Source: Pseudoduganella plicata
GTDB taxonomy: Bacteria; Pseudomonadota; Gammaproteobacteria; Burkholderiales; Burkholderiaceae_D
Length of the DNA stretch: 64,000 nucleotides
NCBI RefSeq assembly: GCF_004421005.1
Contig: NZ_CP038026.1
Location: 496,001 to 560,000, forward strand
Direction of reading: 5' to 3'
Shown piece after piece: positions 46,952 to 54,984 of the stretch. The notes below the pieces were generated by a model. That model was not told where the DNA came from, searched no databases, and saw only the letters and a list, made by a program, of their open reading frames with translations. Numbering within the stretch: position 1 is the stretch's first letter; every line of letters begins with the position of its first letter. A program made the translations under genes and the position numbers.

Positions 46952-48553
46952 ATGCCCACTGCAAATCCATTCCCCTCCCTGCGCGCGCTGGCGCTCGGCA
47001 CCATCCTGGCAACCGCCGCGATGGGCGCCGGCGCCGCCGATGCACCCTTCGTCCTGGCGTACACCGACGGCCAGATTGCCCAGTCTTATGTGAACCTGCA
47101 AACCCACCACGCCAGCCTGTCCGCTGTCGGCCTGGGCTCGACGTATGCGCTGCAGCCGGACGGCCGCATCGACAGCAGCGCCATGACGCCCACCACGGCG
47201 AACATCATCCGTTTCGCCAGGGGCAAGGGGCTGCCGGTGTATCCGACCGTGTCGGACTACAGCAACAGCTATCGCGGCTTCGATCCGGCCGTCAGCAATG
47301 CGGTGCTGAAAGACGCCGCCAGCCGCGCCAACGCGGTGGCCAATCTGGTGGCGCTGGCCCATGCCGACGATTTCGCCGGCATCAACATCGACCTGGAAGC
47401 GGTGCAGCCCGGGATGAAGACGCAACTGTCCGGCTTCATTCACACGCTGGCGGACGCGCTGCATCGCGGGGGCAAGAAGCTGATCATCAGCATCCCTGCC
47501 AAGAGCGGCGACAGGGAGCCGTCCTACCTGGACGGCTACGACTACGCGGCCCTGGGCAGTGCTGTCGACTATTTCCAGGTGATGACCTACGACGAGGTCG
47601 GCCCCGGCTGGTCGTCGTCGCCGTCGGGGACGTGGCCGGGGCCGCAGGCGGGGCTGGACTGGATGAAGACGAAGCTGGCCTACGCGGTCTCGCGCGTACC
47701 ATCGGCCAAAATCCTGCAAGGGCTGCCAGCCTATGGCTATGACTACAGCACGGGCAAGCAGGCATACTGGAAGGGCACCAACGGCACACCGGGCTACAAC
47801 GATATCCTCGGCGCCCGCAACGTGACGCGACTGCGCGACGGGGACGCCGCGACGCCGTATGCCACGTGGGGCACCGTCACGCCCCAGCCCGACGGTACCG
47901 GGTGGGACACGACGACCCGGCAGCCGGTGCTGTGGTACGACGATGCGCAAAGCATCGGCGCCAAGGCGTCCCTCGTCGGGGCGTACAAACTGGCGGGCAC
48001 CAGCGTGTGGGCGATGGGCTACGAGGATGCCGGCTTCTGGAGCGCGGTGGCGACAGGGCTGCGCGTCGGCGGCGGCGACACCGGCGGCACGATCGGCACC
48101 GCGGGTGCGGGCTACGTGTGGAAGTCGAACGCCAGGGCCACTGACAACGGCAATCGGGTGGCCACCGCTGCCGTCCACGACGGCAGCGTGAACGCCTCCG
48201 TTACCCTGAATACGTACGGCGAAGGCGGCTCGCGCAAGTGGCAGGCGGCCGGCATCGTGTTCCCGGCCGCCAGGACCGTGTCGTCGGTGACGTTCGTCAA
48301 CGGCGTCATCGACACCCACGGCAACGGCTTCTTCGAGTCGGGCGTCACGCTGCAGTACACCACCGATGGCGTCAGGTGGCTCGAATCCGGCTGGGCCGTA
48401 TCGCAGGCCTATCCGGGCGGCGCGGCAGCGGCCGATCAGTCCTACACGTTCACTGGCGCGCTGACCGGTGTGCTGGGCGTGCGCGTTTCCGGCCGCACCG
48501 GGCCGACGTCATGGAGCGGTGCCGTCAAGGAAATCCGCGTGCAGGGCCTCTGA
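46952..48553 (+). CDS. Secreted glycoside hydrolase family 18 protein with C-terminal carbohydrate-binding-like domain
   Basis: This 533-residue protein has a signal peptide ending near AGAADAPF. The GH18 barrel (about residues 30-370) carries FAGINIDLEAV, the DxxDxDxE-type catalytic strand with the acid Glu, in the Asn-containing form seen in SleL/YaaH-like enzymes. YFQVMTYDEVGPGWS and SVWAMGYEDAGFW are the later barrel strands. Residues about 395-533 resemble an F5/8-type beta-sandwich that could bind sugar. Targets may be chitin or peptidoglycan. GGAAG fits before the ATG at 46952. Confidence 0.82.
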   Translation: MPTANPFPSLRALALGTILATAAMGAGAADAPFVLAYTDGQIAQSYVNLQTHHASLSAVGLGSTYALQPDGRIDSSAMTPTTANIIRFARGKGLPVYPTVSDYSNSYRGFDPAVSNAVLKDAASRANAVANLVALAHADDFAGINIDLEAVQPGMKTQLSGFIHTLADALHRGGKKLIISIPAKSGDREPSYLDGYDYAALGSAVDYFQVMTYDEVGPGWSSSPSGTWPGPQAGLDWMKTKLAYAVSRVPSAKILQGLPAYGYDYSTGKQAYWKGTNGTPGYNDILGARNVTRLRDGDAATPYATWGTVTPQPDGTGWDTTTRQPVLWYDDAQSIGAKASLVGAYKLAGTSVWAMGYEDAGFWSAVATGLRVGGGDTGGTIGTAGAGYVWKSNARATDNGNRVATAAVHDGSVNASVTLNTYGEGGSRKWQAAGIVFPAARTVSSVTFVNGVIDTHGNGFFESGVTLQYTTDGVRWLESGWAVSQAYPGGAAAADQSYTFTGALTGVLGVRVSGRTGPTSWSGAVKEIRVQGL

Positions 48554-48701
48554 CGGCAAACGGCGCGGCGTGTTGCGCATGCGCCCGAGTGTTTGCATAC
48601 TGGTCCAGCCAGATACAAAACTGGTCTTGCCAATTGGATCCGTCAACTCTACCATCGTCCGGAATGCGCCGCATCGTGCGCATGCCAACGAGGAGACGGG
48701 A

Positions 48702-50159
48702 ATGGATGAAGCTTCGCAGGACAGGGCAGCGGCGGTCAACCGCCGCACGGTATTGAAGGCGGCCGGTGCCGCGGGGCTGCTGCTGGCCACGGGCGCCTAT
48801 GCGGCCACGCCGCGCACGCGCTATGCCATCGTCGGCGTGGGCTCGCGCGCGCGCATGTTCACCGCTGCGATCACGGGCAAATACCGCGACCGCAACGAGA
48901 TTGTCGCGGTTTGCGATACCAACCAGGGACGCGGCGCGCTGGCGACCCGGCTCATCGCCGCCACGGGCGCCAGCGAACCGCGCGCCTACGCCGCCGCGGA
49001 CTTCGAGCGCATGATCCGCGAGACAAAGCCGCAATACGTCATCGTCACGACGACGGATGCGGCGCACGACGACTACATTGTCCGCGCGCTGGAAGCGGGC
49101 TGCGACGTCGTCACCGAAAAGCCGATGACGACGACGGCGGCCAAGGCGCAGCGCATCCTCGATGCCGTGAAACGCACGGGCCGGCACGTGCGCGTCACGT
49201 TCAACTACCGCTATTCGCCACCGCGCACGCAGGTCAAGGACATCCTGATGAGCGGCGAGATCGGCGACGTGCTGTCCGTCGATTTCACCTGGCTGCTCAA
49301 CACCGTGCACGGCGCCGACTACTTCCGCCGCTGGCACAGCGACAAGGCCAATTCCGGCGGCCTGATGATCCACAAGTCCACGCACCACTTCGACCTGGTC
49401 AACTGGTGGCTTGGCGCCCAGCCCGAGCAGGTGCACGCGTTCGGCTCGCGCCAGTTCTACACCCCCGCCACGGCACGGCGCATGGGACTGCAAAGCCACC
49501 ATGAACGCTGCCTGACGTGTCCCGAGAAGGCGAAATGCAGCTTTTACTTCGACCTCGCCGCGGACCCGGGCCTGAAAGCGCTGTACCTGGACAACGAGAA
49601 GCACGACGGCTACTTCCGCGACCAGTGCGTGTGGCGTCCCGAGATCAATATCGAGGACACGATGAACGTGATGGTCCGCTACGACAACGGCGCTCAACTG
49701 AATTACGCGTTGTCCGCCTACGATGCGTGGGAGGGCTATCACATTGCCTTCAACGGCACCAAAGGCCGGCTGGAACACCGCATCGTGGAGCAGGCCGGCG
49801 CGGCGGGCGCCAGCGAGGTGCAGAGCAAGAGTGCCGGGGTCTCCACGCGCATCATCCCGTTGCGCGGAGCGCCACGCGATATCGAGCCCTGGACGGGGAC
49901 GGGCAGTCACGGCGGCGGCGACGATGTCATGCTGGGCGAAATCTTCGGCGACGCGCCCGTCGACAAGTACCGGCGCGCGGCCGACGAACGTGCCGGCGCC
50001 TGGTCGATCCTCGTCGGCGCCGCCGCCAACCAGTGCTTCGAGACGGGACGGACGGTTCGCATCGGCGACATGGTCACGGGATTGACCGCGCCGGACGTGG
50101 CGCCCATGCCGGATCGGACGGCAGCGGTGCCGATGCCGCTGCGGGTGCGCATACCCTGA
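48702..50159 (+). CDS. Tat-exported Gfo/Idh/MocA-family oxidoreductase
   Basis: This 485-residue protein starts with a twin-arginine signal (NRRTVLKAAGAAGLLLATG), so it is exported folded, probably with NAD(P) bound. The Rossmann domain has YAIVGVGSRARMF and VVTEKPMT. The substrate domain has HKSTHHFDLVNWW. CLTCPEKAKC adds three Cys that could bind metal. Relatives act on sugars or sugar-like compounds, for example glycan-degrading members. AGGAG lies five bases before the ATG at 48702. It follows the GH18 gene by 148 bases, and a shared role in glycan use is possible. Confidence 0.85.
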   Translation: MDEASQDRAAAVNRRTVLKAAGAAGLLLATGAYAATPRTRYAIVGVGSRARMFTAAITGKYRDRNEIVAVCDTNQGRGALATRLIAATGASEPRAYAAADFERMIRETKPQYVIVTTTDAAHDDYIVRALEAGCDVVTEKPMTTTAAKAQRILDAVKRTGRHVRVTFNYRYSPPRTQVKDILMSGEIGDVLSVDFTWLLNTVHGADYFRRWHSDKANSGGLMIHKSTHHFDLVNWWLGAQPEQVHAFGSRQFYTPATARRMGLQSHHERCLTCPEKAKCSFYFDLAADPGLKALYLDNEKHDGYFRDQCVWRPEINIEDTMNVMVRYDNGAQLNYALSAYDAWEGYHIAFNGTKGRLEHRIVEQAGAAGASEVQSKSAGVSTRIIPLRGAPRDIEPWTGTGSHGGGDDVMLGEIFGDAPVDKYRRAADERAGAWSILVGAAANQCFETGRTVRIGDMVTGLTAPDVAPMPDRTAAVPMPLRVRIP

Positions 50160-50200
50160 CGGGGCGACAAGGACATGACGCCGGCGGCGTCCGCGTATAG

Positions 50201-50219
50201 AATGAGAAGTATTCTCATC
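50201..50219 (+). promoter_or_regulatory. Fur box upstream of the siderophore-esterase-like gene
   Basis: The core ATGAGAAGTATTCTCAT (50202-50218) is a perfect inverted repeat of seven bases around GTA. It fits the 7-1-7 Fur pattern TGAnAATnATTnTCA at most positions. It overlaps a TATAGA -10-like element and lies 13 bases before the start, so iron-bound Fur should block transcription. Confidence 0.65.
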
Positions 50220-50231
50220 CATAAGGACGCC

Positions 50232-51158
50232 ATGAGTCTTCCATCAGGTACCACTCGCCGCCGCGTACTGGGCGCCGGTCTCGCGCTTGGCACCCTGGCG
50301 CTGGCGCCAGCCCGAGCCGCGAGCGGATGGCAGCCAGCCGGTCTGCAGCAGGCACGCCAACGCGATATCGCCTCCGCGCTGACCGGGGGACATTACCGCA
50401 TCCTTGTCAGCGTGCCCGATGGGCCGCGCCCGGACAGGGGCCATCCGGTGCTGTACGCGCTCGACGGCAATGCCACGTTCCCCAGCCTGGCGCTGATGGC
50501 GCGCATGGTGGGTTGGCGCGCCGGCTTGACGGGGCAGGATCAGCCGGTTGTTGTCGGCATCGGTTACGCCAGGGAGCGCGACTACGACCCGGCCCGTGGC
50601 CGCGATTACACGCCGCCTGGCGCTGCCGCGGCAGGAAACGAAGGAGGCGCCGACCGCTTCCTCGATTTCATCGAGCGGGAACTCAAGCCGCTGATTCGCG
50701 GGCTCGCCCCCATCGATAAGGCGCGGCAGGCGCTGTTCGGCCATTCGTATGGCGGTCTGTGCGTGCTGCATGCGCTCTTCACGCGTCCCGCATCGTTCCA
50801 GACGTATCTCGCCGCCAGTCCGTCGATCTGGTATGGCGAGCGCGTCGTGCTGCAAGGTATCGAGGGGTTTCGCCAGCGCGTGGCGACGCTGCCGGACAAG
50901 CCGTCCCTGATGCTGACGGTTGGCGAGCTGGAACGGGGGACCATCAAGCCGGGAGCCCCTGGTAATCCGGACCCGCGCGCGGCGCAGCGGCGCATGGTGG
51001 AGGAAGCCGACGAACTGGCAGCGCGGCTGCGCCAGATGCCCGGCGCGCTGGCGCGCGTGCAGTACCACCTGCTGGCACACGAGAACCACGGCTCGGCGAT
51101 GTTCCCGGCGATGGCGCGCGGGCTGGAGTTCTTCGTCGGCGGCGGGACCTCAGTCTGA
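50232..51158 (+). CDS. Exported alpha/beta-hydrolase of the siderophore-esterase (IroE) type
   Basis: This 308-residue protein starts with TTRRRVLGAGLALGTLALAPARA, a Tat- or Sec-type signal. The mature enzyme belongs to the esterase-D-like group, with HPVLYALDGNATF near the start, nucleophile FGHSYGGL, and catalytic His in ENHGS. Such enzymes hydrolyse ferric-siderophore esters in the periplasm. The Fur box directly upstream supports an iron role. The start at 50232 is preferred over 50175, which lies inside that box. Confidence 0.82.
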   Translation: MSLPSGTTRRRVLGAGLALGTLALAPARAASGWQPAGLQQARQRDIASALTGGHYRILVSVPDGPRPDRGHPVLYALDGNATFPSLALMARMVGWRAGLTGQDQPVVVGIGYARERDYDPARGRDYTPPGAAAAGNEGGADRFLDFIERELKPLIRGLAPIDKARQALFGHSYGGLCVLHALFTRPASFQTYLAASPSIWYGERVVLQGIEGFRQRVATLPDKPSLMLTVGELERGTIKPGAPGNPDPRAAQRRMVEEADELAARLRQMPGALARVQYHLLAHENHGSAMFPAMARGLEFFVGGGTSV

Positions 51159-51653
51159 GGCGTCCATGGTGGCGACGATGCGCCACATGCCGCCCTCGAA
51201 ACGCAGCGTGCGGCTGCGCACCGACGCTTCGTCCGACCAGAAGCGCACCGTGACATCTTCAGGGTAGGCGTCGATCTCGGCTTCCCAGGCCCAGCCCTTC
51301 TGCTGCAGACTGTTCACCAGGCCGGCGTCAACGGCAACAATCGACGTTTCGTCCTCGATGCCGGTCGCCTGCACTAGTTGTTCGACCGTCTTGCCCATGT
51401 GGCTGCGCAGGTACGCCCGGGACTGCGCGGTCGCGGGAGCGCACAGCAGCGTATGCACGAGGCGCCACGCATCCTCCGGCCTGACGACGGCGGCTTTTGG
51501 CGCCATCAGCTTGCCGCGCAGCGCGGCCTGTCCCACTCTGGTGCAGGAGTTGGGCAGCACCTCGCCGTTGGTGTGCAGCGGCTTCAGGGCCTCTGCGGCC
51601 GTCGTGGCACCGGCCACCAGCAGGGCGAGCGCCGCGAACAGTGCGCGCCTCAT
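51150..51653 (-). CDS. Exported protein of unknown function
   Basis: This 167-residue protein has a signal peptide (MRRALFAALALLVAGATTAAEA) and a small mature domain with two Cys. I do not recognise the family. It is the last gene of a three-gene minus-strand operon: its ATG overlaps the preceding stop by four bases. Its 3' end overlaps the convergent esterase gene by nine bases. Confidence 0.7.
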   Translation of the reverse strand: MRRALFAALALLVAGATTAAEALKPLHTNGEVLPNSCTRVGQAALRGKLMAPKAAVVRPEDAWRLVHTLLCAPATAQSRAYLRSHMGKTVEQLVQATGIEDETSIVAVDAGLVNSLQQKGWAWEAEIDAYPEDVTVRFWSDEASVRSRTLRFEGGMWRIVATMDASD

Positions 51654-52183
51654 GGCTTGCTCCGCTGCGCCGGCGGCACGACCGCTTCCTTCTTCAGCAC
51701 CGCTTCGACGCTGGTCCCGCGCGGGTAAGGCACACGCGCGACGCGCTTGAGCACGACCGACGGGCCATCGATGTACGCCGGATCGTCCTTCGCCAGCCGG
51801 TACCAGGTCGCGTCCACGCCGCCGCGTTTTTCGTCCAGTGCCGCTTCGACCAGGAAGACGTCGTTACCGCGCGCCGCGACAAAGCCGTCGCGCACGGTGG
51901 TCTCGCCCCGGCCAACGTGGTTCCAGCTTTCGCTCAACGAGGCGGGACCGTCGGCGATCGGGACGACGTTCCAGTCGCCGCTCGACTTGTCCTGGAAATA
52001 GAACGTCATCGTGCGCTGGTAGCGCAGCACGTCGGCCACGGTACCAGCCACCATATACAATTTGCCGCCCAGCGCGGGCCACTGATGCAGGCCCTGGCGC
52101 GTGGAGGCGACGTCGGCGAGGGCGGTACCGGCAGCGGCAAGGCACAGCGCTGGCAAGAGGAGGAATCTGGTCAGGATATTCAT
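51650..52183 (-). CDS. Exported protein of unknown function
   Basis: This 177-residue protein has a signal peptide (MNILTRFLLLPALCLAAAGTALA, quoted in part: LLLPALCLAAAGTALA). The mature part is mostly beta with WPALGGKLYMVAGTVADVL and MTFYFQDKSSGDW. It ends in a Lys/Pro-rich tail. I do not recognise the family. It overlaps both operon neighbours by four bases. Confidence 0.7.
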   Translation of the reverse strand: MNILTRFLLLPALCLAAAGTALADVASTRQGLHQWPALGGKLYMVAGTVADVLRYQRTMTFYFQDKSSGDWNVVPIADGPASLSESWNHVGRGETTVRDGFVAARGNDVFLVEAALDEKRGGVDATWYRLAKDDPAYIDGPSVVLKRVARVPYPRGTSVEAVLKKEAVVPPAQRSKP

Positions 52184-52941
52184 GGGGTTTCAGGTGGTGT
52201 CGATTGCGCTACGCTGCGGTGCACGTCGCGGCACAGCAGCATGTCGGTGATGCGGTCGGACTTGTCGCCGTCGAAGCCCAGGACCATCGAACGCTCGCGC
52301 GGATTGGTCCACGTGCCGAACAGCAGGTCCCAGATCGGCAGCCCATAGTTCTGCGCATGGTGACCGAGCTGGTGGTGCACAGTGTGCATTTCCGGCCGCT
52401 GGATGATGAACCCCAGCCAGCGCGGCGTGCGCAGATCGCTGTGCAGGAACAGGTCGAACAGCCCGGTGAGCAGCAGCGCGATGGCCGCCGCCGTGGGGCT
52501 GGCGCCCAGGATCAGATAACTGACGCAACCGCTCATGCAGATGGCCGCAGCGCTTTCGAGGGGATGCGCGTAAAACGCCGTCAGCGCCTCAACGCGGCGG
52601 GCGCTGTGGTGCAGCTGGTGAACCACGCGCCACAGCAGGTCGGACTTGTGCGTCAGCCGGTGCCACCAGTAGAAGACAAAGCTGTTCAGCAGGAAGCTGG
52701 CCAGGCCCACCATCGGGTCGGACAGCCAGGCACCCGCGTCGAACAGCGCGACGTCGTGGATGACGGTGCTGAAGACGTAGCCTGCGACCAGCATGACGAC
52801 AACGGTCGCAAAGCCTGACGCGCTGGCGAGCAGCAGCCAGCGCCGGTCGCAGCGGTTGCGCGATGCCGGTGCGATGACTTCGCGGCAGAAGAGGGCGACG
52901 AAGGCGAGGCCGATGATGGGGAGGGCGAGGAGTTCGGTCAT
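52180..52941 (-). CDS. Sterol desaturase / fatty acid hydroxylase superfamily membrane protein
   Basis: This 253-residue protein has four membrane helices and the eight-His di-iron pattern of the superfamily: HRLTH, HQLHH and HTVHH, with further His at SDLR-flanking positions. Members hydroxylate or desaturate lipids with oxygen. It is the first gene of an operon with two exported proteins, suggesting envelope-lipid modification. The substrate is unknown. Confidence 0.85.
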   Translation of the reverse strand: MTELLALPIIGLAFVALFCREVIAPASRNRCDRRWLLLASASGFATVVVMLVAGYVFSTVIHDVALFDAGAWLSDPMVGLASFLLNSFVFYWWHRLTHKSDLLWRVVHQLHHSARRVEALTAFYAHPLESAAAICMSGCVSYLILGASPTAAAIALLLTGLFDLFLHSDLRTPRWLGFIIQRPEMHTVHHQLGHHAQNYGLPIWDLLFGTWTNPRERSMVLGFDGDKSDRITDMLLCRDVHRSVAQSTPPETP

Positions 52942-53005
52942 GTGGTAATCGGGACATTGGGCCGCCAGCCCGGCAGTATCGGGGTGGGTCGTGGGGATGT
53001 CAACA

Positions 53006-53578
53006 TCACGGCGTCGGCGCTTCCTCGAAGGTGCCGGACCGTAGCCGGATCACGGTGTCCTGCGCTGCAAATTCGCGCCGGAAGCTGATTTGCCGGCACT
53101 CGCTATCGACCATAAGCGCCTTTACTACATTGTCGGGCCGCCCGCGGTCCAGCGTGAGCGATGCAAGGCAGCTCTGGAACAGCAGCCGGTCAGTCAGGTG
53201 GAGTGTGCCGCCATGGATCCGCGCGGACACGAGGCTGTCTTCATAGCCCGCCCCGCAATGGCTGGCGCGCTGCGCTGGATTCGACGGAACGCTGACGAGA
53301 AAGACTAGGTAGCTTTTGCCGTCGTCCTGATAATGCAGGACGACAGTTGTCTCGTCCGCGCCGCGCATGGCTCGCGCGAGAGGACGGTCCTGCTGTGCCG
53401 GACCGTATCGCTTGGGGCACGGCGTGGCCAGCTTCGGCGCACCTGGCGCGTTCACGCAAATGGTGCCGCGGCCTTTCACGTCGAATGTGACCAAGTGCGA
53501 TGAGGGGGCGCCGGCTGCCGCCTCGCAGCAGCCAAGCACGATGTGCACCAAGACGGCGAAAAGCAGCGACGCGCGCAT
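53006..53578 (-). CDS. Exported Cys-containing protein of unknown function
   Basis: This protein of about 190 residues starts MRASLLFAVLVHIVLGCC. The LGC sequence could act as a lipobox, or cleavage may follow at AAAGA. The mature domain has several Cys (TICVNA, ATPCPK, SHCGAG, QSCLA, SECRQ), suggesting disulfides. AAGGAA fits the ATG at 53578; an upstream ATG at 53590 has none. It stands alone next to the AT-rich island. Confidence 0.6.
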   Translation of the reverse strand: MRASLLFAVLVHIVLGCCEAAAGAPSSHLVTFDVKGRGTICVNAPGAPKLATPCPKRYGPAQQDRPLARAMRGADETTVVLHYQDDGKSYLVFLVSVPSNPAQRASHCGAGYEDSLVSARIHGGTLHLTDRLLFQSCLASLTLDRGRPDNVVKALMVDSECRQISFRREFAAQDTVIRLRSGTFEEAPTP

Positions 53579-53649
53579 AAGTTCCTTCATTCCCGGCCGG
53601 CGCGCCGGTCTTGTCCTGCGGGGTGAAAAGCGCATGCCAATAGAGAGGT

Positions 53650-53772
53650 CTAGTTGTCAAGTCCCGTGTGATCATAAACGCGTTTAACGAATAATTCGGG
53701 TTTGCGCTTCTGCCAGTCCTTGAGCGCCTGGATTGCTACGACGGGGAATATGATCGCACGAGACTGAACAGT
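53650..53772 (-). pseudogene. C-terminal remnant of an IS481-like transposase
   Basis: A 40-codon minus-strand frame ends QALKDWQKRKPELFVKRVYDHTG, quoted in parts: QALKDWQ, KPELFVKRVYDHTG, LDN. This resembles the conserved end of IS481-type integrase-core transposases. The rest of the element is gone, and a stop codon precedes the frame. It marks the edge of the AT-richer segment that carries the T6SS cargo genes. The identification is from memory of the family. Confidence 0.45.
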
Positions 53773-53946
53773 CTAGTAGCATCCTTACATTCCCTCTGTA
53801 TCGCAACGCTATAAAATGTAAGATAGCGAAGAAAGAATGTCTGCGATTAGTATTAATGTGGTGCCTGGCCATGCTGCTGGTATCGTTGCCTTGCAGATTC
53901 CAACCCTGAGAGGCGGCACATAGCACGGCCATAGCCTGCGCATTTG

Positions 53947-54984
53947 CTACCGCATATGGTGAGGGTAAATTACGTCAGCGGGGAGATCAGGTGTTGGCCC
54001 ATCAAAGGCCGCTCCGATCTTTTGTACGCAAAACTGCTCGGCGGCAGCCCAGTCCGCATGCTTCACGGGATTGTAAAGCAATCTCTCGTCTGGGAAATTA
54101 TATCGCAGCGCATCTAATGCCGCGTATCGAACTGAGCGTTCGTTTACATGAGGCACATAGGCCTTAAGTGTTGAGCGCAGATATCCACATATAAAGACAA
54201 GGCTCTCTTTTGTCCCAACTAAACCCAATACAGCAATTTTCTTTGCTACCTCTGTTCCATCCCTTGCGGAGCCGACATCATAAAATCGATTTGGGGGTGC
54301 GGGTGGCATAGTTTGCTCGGCATGTCGTACCTCTTTCATGAGCGCATCTTCAACTTCTGAATTTCCCAGCGCCGCTTGCGCAACTTGAACGGCCCTTACG
54401 TTACGTGGATGTGCCTGCCACTCAGGTTGCCCTGCCATTTCGTTAACGTATGGCAGAGCTTCTAAGGTTTTGGCCTTGGCGGCAATATAAAGATAGTCTC
54501 CCTGGAGTCGTTTCAGAGAATTTAAATATATGCCGCCAAATGCGGCCAAATCTCTGGGTGTGCAATGGTCAGCCAGGGTCTTCGCAGCTTCTGTCGCTGC
54601 TGCATCATTTTTTGCGAAACCTTCGACGAGTAAGGCGCGTATAATCCGGGGATCCCTAATTAAGGGAAATTTCTTTGCGGATGCAGTATCAGCCTGGAGC
54701 CCGACCTCCGCAAGCAGCTGAACAATGTTTAGCCGTACCTGGGGCGCGCCTACCCTCAACTCCCGAGTTAGAAGAGAAAGGGAAAAGGGGTCAATACCAC
54801 CTTCACGTACTAGCGCTGAAAGCGTGCTGCGCGTGTTGAAATCTCTGCCATCGCGAAATTGCGAAATAAAATCCCTTGCGGTGGTATGCACGTTGCTGTC
54901 TCCGAATACTGACGTTGAGGACGATAAGGCAGTTGTAACAAGAATTAACGAAAACACGTAGGCCCGGGTGTTGGATTGTGTCAT
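53947..54984 (-). CDS. Exported HEAT-like repeat protein, possible immunity protein
   Basis: This 345-residue protein has a signal peptide (YVFSLILVTTALSSSTSVFG) and a mature part of repeated helical pairs, such as RLNIVQLLAEVG, RIIRALLVEGFA and RYAALDALRYN. These suggest HEAT-like repeats. It is clearly less GC-rich than the core genes. Its ATG overlaps the stop of the HEXXH protein gene by four bases (ATGA), the arrangement expected of an immunity gene behind its effector. A periplasmic repeat protein could bind and block a periplasmic protease. This role is inferred. Confidence 0.65.
   Translation of the reverse strand: MTQSNTRAYVFSLILVTTALSSSTSVFGDSNVHTTARDFISQFRDGRDFNTRSTLSALVREGGIDPFSLSLLTRELRVGAPQVRLNIVQLLAEVGLQADTASAKKFPLIRDPRIIRALLVEGFAKNDAAATEAAKTLADHCTPRDLAAFGGIYLNSLKRLQGDYLYIAAKAKTLEALPYVNEMAGQPEWQAHPRNVRAVQVAQAALGNSEVEDALMKEVRHAEQTMPPAPPNRFYDVGSARDGTEVAKKIAVLGLVGTKESLVFICGYLRSTLKAYVPHVNERSVRYAALDALRYNFPDERLLYNPVKHADWAAAEQFCVQKIGAAFDGPTPDLPADVIYPHHMR

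Noticed and set aside
50175-50231. Earlier ATG for the siderophore-esterase-like gene
   Set aside because: It would place coding sequence over the Fur box and promoter and would precede the signal peptide with unrelated residues.
53684-53932. An 82-codon minus-strand frame in the AT-rich gap
   Set aside because: It overlaps the better-supported transposase remnant in another frame and has no ribosome-binding site or motif.
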